The position numbers and the translations under genes were made by a program. A DNA stretch of 5,499 nucleotides from Thermoanaerobaculales bacterium (GTDB lineage Bacteria > Acidobacteriota > Thermoanaerobaculia > Thermoanaerobaculales > Sulfomarinibacteraceae). Location of the stretch: positions 1-5,499 of the forward strand of contig JAOZUP010000295.1 in NCBI GenBank assembly GCA_029938595.1, read 5' to 3'. Position 1 is the first letter of the stretch; each line of letters opens with the position of its first letter. Below, in pieces: positions 1 to 5,473 of this stretch. The notes under the pieces are model-generated. The model saw only the letters and a program-made list of their open reading frames with translations, searched no databases and was not told the DNA's origin.

Positions 1-1
1 C

Positions 2-1786
2 GTCTGGTCCTGGCTCTTCGTGTCCGAGCGCGACACCATGGTCATCATGATGGGAGCGGTGGCGCTGACAATTTGCCTCGCCGTGGCCTGTTCGCTCTTG
101 ATCTCGCTGACCTTCATCCCTCTGGCCGCGGCGCGTTTCTCCCCGGCCGAAAAACCAAAGCCCGGCATCGTCATTCGCAAGGTGGTGCCGGCCTACCGTC
201 GGGTACTCAACTGGACCCTAGATCACCGCCTCCTGACGCTTATCTGCCTGTTCGCAATTGCCGGATCGGCGGCGTGGCCGCTCTCGCAGATCGAGAAATC
301 CGGCAACATGCCGATGCAGAGCCGCGAGGTGCCGATCTTTCTGCGCGTGTACGACAACGCCTCCAAGGAGGTGTTGGAGGGCTATGTCGACCAGGTCGAG
401 GAGTGGGTCTTCGGCCGACAAGCCGAGCTCGGTTTTGAAAGCGTCTACTCCTGGTACTCGGAGCGAGGCTTCTGCATGACCCGGGTCTACCTGCCTGAGA
501 GCGAGGCCAACCCCGAGTCCGTCGCCCGTCTTAAATCTCAGCTCCGTGAAGGCCTGCCCGAGATCCCGGGGGTCAAGCTCGAGGTCGGCGACCGCGACAT
601 GTGGCGTCACCGTGGCGGCCAGGACCGGCGCATGGTGTCGGTGGCCCTGCACGGAGAGGATCCCGAGTATCTCGAGGAGCTCGCGACCGAGGTCGAGGAG
701 CGGATGCGCGGCATCGACCACCTCGAGGAAATCTGGGGACCATCGGTTCACGGTACCCGGGAGCTGCGCCTCGTAATCGACGCAGAAGCCGCCCACAGCC
801 TCGACGTCAGCCCACGGGCGATCGCCGATGCGGTCGGATTTGCCTTTCGAGGCCGCCGGTTACGCCGCTTCCAGGGGCCCGACGGTGAGGTTGAAATGGT
901 CCTCGGACTCCCCGAGAACGCGCAGCCCGGCATCGACGCTCTCGCCGACCTGCCGATCCCGAGCCGTACGGGCAGCATCGTGCCGCTAAGCTCGGTGGCC
1001 GAGGTCACCATCGCGCGCACCCCGGAACGCATCCGGCGCGAGGACCGCCAGACCACCCAGATGGTCACGGTGCAGTTCGACAAGGAGGCGATCACCACCG
1101 AGGAAGCACAGCGCCTGGTCCGGCAGCGGATGGTGGGATTCAAGCTGCCCGAAGGCTACTCGTGGGACTTCGGCCAGTGGGGACGGGACCGCGGCGACGC
1201 CCTAGGCACCATGACCCGCGGAGTGGTGATGTCGCTGCTTGCGGTGATCCTGCTGATGGCCGCGATCTTCGAGTCCTTCACCCAACCTTTCGCAATCCTG
1301 ATCACCCTGATGCTTGCCTTCTTCGGCGCTTTCTGGAGCCTTTGGATCTTCGGCTTCGACCTCAACCCAATCGCCTTCATGGGGATCATCATTCTGATCG
1401 GCATCGTCGTCAACAACGGCATCGTCCTCGTCGACCACGTCAACTCGCTGCGGAGTGACGGTGTGGAGCGCCGGCAGGCGCTGATCGAGGGCTGTGGAGA
1501 TCGCCTCCGGCCGGTGCTGATGACCGCCGTCACCACCATCTTTGGGCTCCTACCCCTGGCCGTCGCCCGCGCCACGGTCGCCGGCGCCTACATCGACTCG
1601 ATCGCCGTCGTGGTCATCGGCGGCCTCGCCACCTCGACCGTCTTCACCCTGCTCGCCCTGCCCGTGTGGTACACCACCCTAGAGGACGCCGGAGCGGCAT
1701 TCCTGGCCGCCCTCCCCCACAGACTGGGCGGACACAGCATCAAGCTGCCCGAGGGCAGCGTGCTTGCCGATCCCGAGCACGGGTGA
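2..1786 (+). CDS. RND-family efflux permease, C-terminal half (5' end outside window)
   Basis: This is an inner-membrane proton-driven RND exporter of the AcrB/MdtC type, which would work with a periplasmic adaptor and an outer-membrane channel. The reading frame is open to the left edge, so the visible 594 residues are only the C-terminal part. The order fits the family: a helix matching TM6 (about nt 38-140), TM7 (about 232-285), a second periplasmic porter/docking domain of about 300 residues (about 290-1180), then TM8-TM12 (about 1220-1686). Family hallmarks are NNGIVLVDHVNSLR in TM10 and RLRPVLMTAVTTIFGLLPLA entering TM11. The lysine corresponding to AcrB K940 is Asn here (nt 1412-1414), as in other VNN-type RND pumps. 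The TM4 Asp pair cannot be checked. A GTG at nt 20 is internal, not the true start. The stop overlaps the next gene by four bases. Substrate unknown. Confidence 0.94.
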   Translation, partial: VWSWLFVSERDTMVIMMGAVALTICLAVACSLLISLTFIPLAAARFSPAEKPKPGIVIRKVVPAYRRVLNWTLDHRLLTLICLFAIAGSAAWPLSQIEKSGNMPMQSREVPIFLRVYDNASKEVLEGYVDQVEEWVFGRQAELGFESVYSWYSERGFCMTRVYLPESEANPESVARLKSQLREGLPEIPGVKLEVGDRDMWRHRGGQDRRMVSVALHGEDPEYLEELATEVEERMRGIDHLEEIWGPSVHGTRELRLVIDAEAAHSLDVSPRAIADAVGFAFRGRRLRRFQGPDGEVEMVLGLPENAQPGIDALADLPIPSRTGSIVPLSSVAEVTIARTPERIRREDRQTTQMVTVQFDKEAITTEEAQRLVRQRMVGFKLPEGYSWDFGQWGRDRGDALGTMTRGVVMSLLAVILLMAAIFESFTQPFAILITLMLAFFGAFWSLWIFGFDLNPIAFMGIIILIGIVVNNGIVLVDHVNSLRSDGVERRQALIEGCGDRLRPVLMTAVTTIFGLLPLAVARATVAGAYIDSIAVVVIGGLATSTVFTLLALPVWYTTLEDAGAAFLAALPHRLGGHSIKLPEGSVLADPEHG

Positions 1787-3546
1787 GCCGTCCTGTCGTG
1801 GTGACGCGGCGCAGGATCGTCCTCCCTTTCCTCTGCGTTGCCCTTGTCGCCTCGTGCTCCGTGCACCACGCACGTCGGGTTCACGGCGATAGAGCACCGC
1901 TGCATGCGGCCGAAGCGCGCTCAGACCATGGCATGGTTTCCACCGGCTCCGTAGAGGCTTCACGAGCCGGCGTCCGAATCCTCGAGGAGGGTGGCAACGC
2001 CGTCGACGCCGCGGTGGCCGCGGCCCTCACCCTTGGTGTGTCAGACCCCGGAGGGTCGGGTCTGGGCGGGCTCACCTATGTGCTGATCTCCACCGCAGAC
2101 GGCCGTGACGTCGCGGTGGACGGGTCCTCTCCGGCACCCTACGTCGTCGACCACAAAGAGCTGATTGCTATCAAGGAGGATGAGGGCCGTTTCGGCCACA
2201 CGGTGGTCTCGGTCCCGACGACTTTGGCGACCCTTGTTCACGCTCTCGACCGATACGGCACCATGAGGCTCGACGAGGTCTTGCAACCGGCCATCGAAAC
2301 CGCCGAGAGAGGCTCCCGGCTCAGCCCCAACTCTCTGGCGTGGGCCAGCGGCTACATGAAGGAAATCCTAGCGTCCCGCTACATGCGGTTCATCGTCCTC
2401 GAGGACGGCCAGCGGTTGGGACAGCCGGGCGACACCTTCTGCCGGCCAGACCTGCGCAACACCCTGGCGCGGATCGCCCGCGAGGGCGCCGAGACCTTCT
2501 ACCGCGGACGCATGGCCGACGAGATCAGCGCTGACATGGCCAGAAACGGCGGATTCCTGCGCAAGGTGGACCTCGCCCGATATCGCGTTCCGGAGGCCGC
2601 GCCCCTGAGGTCCCGCTACCGAGACGCCGAGATCCTGGCCTTCCCGCCGCCGGGTGGCGGAGCCGAGGTGGTGGAGACACTCAACATCCTAGGGACCTTT
2701 CCAAGCACCTTCATCGCCGGACACTCTGTGGAGCGGCTTCACGTCATGGTCGAGGCGACTCGCCTCGCCCGGGCGGATCAGATCGGAGCATCAACGGGCA
2801 GTGGATCAATGTTCGGCCCTTCCAACCAGAACGCAGCCTACGCCCGTGAGCGCGCGGCACTCATCACACCCGGACGCGCCATACCGGAAAGCCAGATCGG
2901 CGATGCGGGCGCCGTCTCGGTCCTCGGCGAACACACGACCCAGGTGTCGGTTGTGGACCGTGACGGCAACGTAGTTTCGCTCACCCAGACCCTGTGCAGG
3001 CAGTACGGATCCAAGGTCGCCACACCGGGTCTCGGCTTCCCCTACAACAGCTGTCTCGAGTTCCTCGACTTCGAAAATCCCCAGAGCCCTGTCTACCTCA
3101 GTCCGGGCGGTACCTTCCCGACCAACATGGCGCCCACCATTGTCCGCACAGGAGACTCGGTGATGGCACTCGGCAGCGCCGGCAGCGATCGCATCCCACC
3201 GTCGATTTGTGAGGTCGTCACCAACATCGTCGACCGGCGTATGGGTCTGCGCGACGCGGTGGTGGCACCGAGGGTGTTGTGGAACAGCTCCCACGACCCG
3301 GGCCGGGTGTGTGTCGAGGTTGCCGATCCCATCGTCGAAGCCGATGCCGAGTCGCTGCGTCGCATGGGCTTCGACACCATGTACATCCTCCAATACCCCC
3401 CGGACCCCGTGGCCGATTCGGCCTTTTTCGGAGGCGTCAACATCGTCGCCTACAATTCGAGGACCGGAGTCTTCACCGGAGTCGGCGACCCACGCCGCGA
3501 TGGTTTCGCCGTCGGTCCCCGGGTGGTCGCGGAGCCTGGGGATTAA
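1783..3546 (+). CDS. Gamma-glutamyltranspeptidase-like Ntn hydrolase, predicted lipoprotein
   Basis: The GGT fold is made as one chain that cuts itself before a Thr, which then becomes the N-terminal nucleophile of the small subunit. Here 587 residues match the family (E. coli GGT is 580). The N-terminus has an RRR n-region, a short hydrophobic stretch and lipobox VAS-Cys25, so it is predicted to be lipid-anchored. GGT signatures are EEGGNAVDAAVAAALTLGVSDP, the SVPTTLATLVHALDRYGTM region, and HTTQVSVVDRDG with nucleophile Thr385 (nt 2935), giving subunits of about 384 and 203 residues. By eye against E. coli GGT, Thr391, Thr409 and Gly483 are kept. Arg114 is Ser115, Asn411 is Cys405, Gln430 is Ser423, Asp433 is Glu426, Ser462-Ser463 is Thr447-Asn448 and Gly484 is Ser468. 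The lid loop is about 8 residues shorter. Glutathione is thus an unlikely substrate. The GTG at 1783 overlaps the pump stop as GTGA. GTG codons at 1798 and 1801 are alternative starts; GGTGA at 1782-1786 could serve the first. The mature protein would be the same. Confidence 0.9.
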   Translation: MSRPVVVTRRRIVLPFLCVALVASCSVHHARRVHGDRAPLHAAEARSDHGMVSTGSVEASRAGVRILEEGGNAVDAAVAAALTLGVSDPGGSGLGGLTYVLISTADGRDVAVDGSSPAPYVVDHKELIAIKEDEGRFGHTVVSVPTTLATLVHALDRYGTMRLDEVLQPAIETAERGSRLSPNSLAWASGYMKEILASRYMRFIVLEDGQRLGQPGDTFCRPDLRNTLARIAREGAETFYRGRMADEISADMARNGGFLRKVDLARYRVPEAAPLRSRYRDAEILAFPPPGGGAEVVETLNILGTFPSTFIAGHSVERLHVMVEATRLARADQIGASTGSGSMFGPSNQNAAYARERAALITPGRAIPESQIGDAGAVSVLGEHTTQVSVVDRDGNVVSLTQTLCRQYGSKVATPGLGFPYNSCLEFLDFENPQSPVYLSPGGTFPTNMAPTIVRTGDSVMALGSAGSDRIPPSICEVVTNIVDRRMGLRDAVVAPRVLWNSSHDPGRVCVEVADPIVEADAESLRRMGFDTMYILQYPPDPVADSAFFGGVNIVAYNSRTGVFTGVGDPRRDGFAVGPRVVAEPGD

Positions 3547-3728
3547 CCGGCACTTCTCACCGGGTTTCATGGCGAGGGCGGCGAGGTGCCGCGCCCAACG
3601 GGGTTTTCGACCTGAGGGGCGCGGAGCGCGTACTTGCAGTACGTCGAGCACCCCGAAGCGAGAAAACCCCGTTGGGCGTGGTGCATCGACGGCCGTAGCT
3701 GGAAGCTGGTGAGAAGTGCGGGTTAACC
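3541..3728. repeat. Large concentric imperfect palindrome filling the convergent intergenic region
   Basis: Three pairs of inverted arms share one centre near 3635. The outer arms 3541-3561 and 3708-3728 match at 19 of 21 positions. The middle arms 3592-3608 and 3662-3678 are 17 of 17 identical as reverse complements (CGCCCAACGGGGTTTTC). The apex arms 3629-3633 and 3639-3643 (CGTAC, loop TTGCA) are perfect. Between outer and middle arms the pairing is partial. The outer arms contain both converging stop codons (TAA at 3544-3546, and TAA on the minus strand at 3725-3723). An RNA from either strand could fold into a long hairpin, so it may act as a bidirectional terminator or 3'-end stabiliser. 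The T-run lies inside the stem, so it is not a textbook Rho-independent terminator. It could also be a dispersed REP/MITE-like element. Confidence 0.85.
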
Positions 3729-4928
3729 ATCGATCGGCGCTTCGATCGGGCCGGCGTTAATTTCGCCTACCAGCAGGTCGAAGAGGATTTCGGCCGCGAG
3801 GCGGCTGCCGTCATCGGTGAAGTGAGCGCGGCCTTGGTCATAAAAAAGCCGCTCGTCGCCCGTTTCGGGTCCGGTCTCGACGGCCTCTCGAATGTCCTCG
3901 GTCATGGTCACACACGGCACCTCGAGCTCTCGGCATATATCCTCGAGCTCGTGCTCCGGATGGTCCCGATCGAAGTCCGATGCGTCCCTGCCCGCAGCAC
4001 TCAGGACCTCGGCCCACAGGTCGTCGTAGATCTGCGGCCCTGAGGGGATGACGGCAACCACGAGCCGGGAGCCCCGGTCCGAAACCTCGTTGCGGAACTC
4101 GGCCAGCAGGCGACGCGTCAGCTCCCAGGCATGATCCAGGTCCTCGTTGCCGGCCGTGTTGAAAATCTGAAACCGCGATGCCGACCGGCCCCTCATCTCG
4201 CGCACGCGTTCGCGGCTCCGAGTACGGAGGATGCGGTACCAGACGTACAACCGGCTGTGTTGGTTGAGCCAACCCGACAGACCGCTGGCGGCGGCTAAGT
4301 ACGGCAGCTGCCGAACTCCACCTTTGTCGTCGAGATCGAAGTAGATGCGTCTTGCCGAGGTCAAGCGACGGCTGTTGTCGGTCAGGTCGTTGCCAACGAA
4401 AAAGGCAAGCAGGACGATGTCCGGCTGGTACCGCCACACCAACTCGCGGTACAACACCAGCTCTTGCCCTGTGCTGGCGCTCGAAACCCCGAAGTTCAGG
4501 ACCTCCCAGGATTCGGTCGGAAAGGCCGCAGCCAGTAGGCGCTCGAGTTCCACGACCATGGTTCGTTCCTCGGCGGTCGCCACGGCGACGGTCATGGAAT
4601 CGCCGATCACGGCAATCCGCCGCGTGCCGGCGGGTTTCTCGTAGGGCCTGTCCGAACCTCGAAACCCATCACGATTGAATCGCAGGTGGACTATCCGGCC
4701 GGACTCGGGCACGAACACCTCATCGTCGAAATCGCAAACGTAACGTTTGCCGATTACCGGGTCGCGGACCGTCAGGCGTTTGTCGATCTTCGTCAGACTG
4801 CGAACCGCCACCTCGCCGATCACGAGCACAACGAGAATGGTGCCTACCAGGAGGCCGAGCTTCGGCGCGAGTCGGCGGAGACAGCCCGGGGAACGTACCG
4901 CGGTTGCGGGCGGAGATTCGCGGATCAT
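3723..4928 (-). CDS. Membrane-anchored SGNH/GDSL-family hydrolase
   Basis: The 401-residue protein has a basic N-terminus (RRLAPK), one hydrophobic helix at about residues 24-43, and a catalytic domain that should face the periplasm. The SGNH blocks appear in order: VIGDSMT with nucleophile Ser111, NFGVSSAS with Gly147, FVGND with Gly179-Asn180, and AHFTDDG with His369. The insert between blocks III and V, about residues 200-330, is charged and lacks a domain I recognise. SGNH enzymes are esterases or acetylhydrolases, and anchored members often act on acetylated glycans or lipids. The substrate here is not visible. The usual catalytic Asp is close before His in Asp-x-x-His form; here the nearest candidate is Asp364, five residues before His369. 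ATG at 4928 is the only start after an in-frame upstream TGA. No clear Shine-Dalgarno sequence precedes it. It converges on the GGT-like gene and is not in its operon. Confidence 0.86.
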   Translation of the reverse strand: MIRESPPATAVRSPGCLRRLAPKLGLLVGTILVVLVIGEVAVRSLTKIDKRLTVRDPVIGKRYVCDFDDEVFVPESGRIVHLRFNRDGFRGSDRPYEKPAGTRRIAVIGDSMTVAVATAEERTMVVELERLLAAAFPTESWEVLNFGVSSASTGQELVLYRELVWRYQPDIVLLAFFVGNDLTDNSRRLTSARRIYFDLDDKGGVRQLPYLAAASGLSGWLNQHSRLYVWYRILRTRSRERVREMRGRSASRFQIFNTAGNEDLDHAWELTRRLLAEFRNEVSDRGSRLVVAVIPSGPQIYDDLWAEVLSAAGRDASDFDRDHPEHELEDICRELEVPCVTMTEDIREAVETGPETGDERLFYDQGRAHFTDDGSRLAAEILFDLLVGEINAGPIEAPIDG

Positions 4929-5011
4929 GAGTGAACAGATTCTACCCCGATTATGTCACGAGGTGTCTGCTTCAGAATCGAGAGGCTCCTTGAAGTCCTC
5001 TCGGTCGCCGA

Positions 5012-5039
5012 GATTTCGGATTTCGGATTTCGGATTTGG
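5012..5039. repeat. Heptamer tandem repeat, four units
   Basis: Three exact head-to-tail copies of GATTTCG (5012-5032) are followed by a fourth unit with one change, GATTTGG (5033-5039). The AT-rich units stand out in GC-rich surroundings. The period of seven is not a multiple of three, which supports a non-coding origin. From memory, CCGAAAT-type heptamer arrays recur between genes in several GC-rich environmental bacteria; that recollection is not verified here. Confidence 0.9.
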
Positions 5040-5130
5040 CGCCCCCAATCTGCATCCTCCTTCCGGAGCCCTCAGTCGGCGTGGCGCTGTTGCGGAGGGC
5101 CTCGTCGCGAGGACCGCGAGACGTCGTGAG

Positions 5131-5154
5131 CTGGTGGTCGCTTGCGACCGCCAG
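5131..5154. repeat. Hairpin, 10-bp stem with CTTG loop
   Basis: Arms 5131-5140 (CTGGTGGTCG) and 5145-5154 (CGACCGCCAG) pair fully, with one G-U wobble on the plus-strand RNA, around the tetraloop CTTG. No T-run follows, so it is not an obvious terminator. It is one of a row of hairpins in this non-coding stretch. Confidence 0.7.
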
Positions 5155-5167
5155 ATTGCGGCGTATC

Positions 5168-5189
5168 GCGGGCCGCAGTAGAGGCCCGC
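5168..5189. repeat. Hairpin, perfect 7-bp arms
   Basis: GCGGGCC (5168-5174) is repeated inverted as GGCCCGC (5183-5189) around an 8-base loop. It lies 14 bases after the previous hairpin. No T-run follows. Confidence 0.6.
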
Positions 5190-5204
5190 AGCAGCAGCGC
5201 CATG

Positions 5205-5219
5205 GGCGGCGCAGCCGCC
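5205..5219. repeat. Short GC hairpin, perfect 6-bp arms
   Basis: GGCGGC (5205-5210) and GCCGCC (5214-5219) are separated by GCA. Such short GC arms can arise by chance in GC-rich DNA. It is listed because it lies in an unbroken series of hairpins. Confidence 0.45.
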
Positions 5220-5224
5220 GCGCC

Positions 5225-5250
5225 GACCTCGGGGGTGACAGGTCTGAACC
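5225..5250. repeat. Possible REP-like motif with small inverted repeat
   Basis: GACCT (5225-5229) and AGGTC (5240-5244) form a small inverted repeat. The adjoining GGTGACAGGTCTGAACC (5234-5250) resembles, from memory, GACAGGTCTTGAACC-type palindromic motifs beside REP-associated tyrosine transposase (RAYT) genes. No transposase is present in the window, and the resemblance has not been checked. Confidence 0.3.
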
Positions 5251-5256
5251 AGGCCC

Positions 5257-5287
5257 CGCGGAATCGGAGCGCAGCGGAGATTCCGCG
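5257..5287. repeat. Hairpin, perfect 9-bp arms around a purine-rich loop
   Basis: CGCGGAATC (5257-5265) is exactly inverted as GATTCCGCG (5279-5287), enclosing GGAGCGCAGCGGA. The last base of the right arm (5287) is also the first base of the large palindrome that follows, so the two elements abut. The loop resembles GGAGCG and GAGCGAG stretches inside the other palindromes of this window. Confidence 0.75.
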
Positions 5288-5411
5288 ATCGCGACGAGAT
5301 TGGGCCTCTGGGTGCGTTTCTCCGACTGGAGCGAGAAGGGATAGGCCGTCCGGCCATCCCGACCGAGCAGAAGGAGGAAAACGCGGCCAGAGGTCCGGAA
5401 TCGGCGCGATC
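5287..5411. repeat. Second large concentric imperfect palindrome
   Basis: Nested arms share a centre near 5349. They are GATCGCG 5287-5293 with CGCGATC 5405-5411 (7 of 7), CCTCTGG 5305-5311 with CCAGAGG 5387-5393 (7 of 7), GCGTTT 5314-5319 with AAACGC 5379-5384 (6 of 6), and CTCC 5320-5323 with GGAG 5373-5376. The apex is GGGAT-A-GGCC 5338-5347 with GGCCATCCC 5352-5360, with one bulged base and loop GTCC. The regions between arms pair only partly. The plan (outer arms, a GTTT/AAAC arm, spacers with GAGC, short apex hairpin) resembles the palindrome at 3541-3728. Confidence 0.75.
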
Positions 5412-5432
5412 ACACACAAGGGGGGGGTGTGT
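5412..5432. repeat. G8 homopolymer inside a CA/TG hairpin
   Basis: ACACAC (5412-5417) and GTGTGT (5427-5432) are inverted around AA and a run of eight G (5420-5427; the last G is shared with the right arm). It starts directly after the large palindrome. G-runs of this length often vary by slippage or sequencing error, so the exact count is uncertain. Confidence 0.55.
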
Positions 5433-5456
5433 CACTTGGCAGGGAGCAGCCCGCCG

Positions 5457-5473
5457 GCGCGCCGCAGGCGCGC
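5457..5473. repeat. Hairpin, perfect 7-bp GC arms
   Basis: GCGCGCC (5457-5463) and GGCGCGC (5467-5473) enclose GCA. It is the last hairpin before the window edge. The low-complexity GC sequence makes chance pairing quite possible. Confidence 0.5.

Noticed and set aside
218..796. A 192-residue minus-strand open frame opposite the RND gene
   Set aside because: It is antisense to the conserved porter domain, and its composition reflects the complement of RND codons.
1666..1782. Extension of the GGT-like gene to the ATG at 1666
   Set aside because: This would overlap the pump's C-terminus by 121 bp and bury the lipoprotein signal behind 39 Arg/Pro-rich residues. The GTG at 1783 or 1798 fits better.
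2806..3651. A 281-residue minus-strand open frame opposite the GGT-like gene and the palindrome
   Set aside because: It overlaps the well-supported GGT small subunit, has no recognisable motif, and is typical of the complementary frame of a GC-rich gene.
3592..3678. The 17-bp inverted pair as a textbook Rho-independent terminator
   Set aside because: The T-run lies on the loop side inside the stem, not after it, and the loop is over 50 bases long. A termination role remains possible but not by the canonical design.
4939..4955. TAGAAT and CATAAT on the minus strand as -10 boxes for the SGNH gene
   Set aside because: No credible -35 lies at the right distance for either, and the TAGAAT option would leave almost no leader.
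4956..5435. A 159-residue minus-strand open frame in the right-hand non-coding stretch
   Set aside because: It reads through the heptamer array and several inverted repeats, is rich in Arg, Ser, Ala and Pro, and has no known domain.
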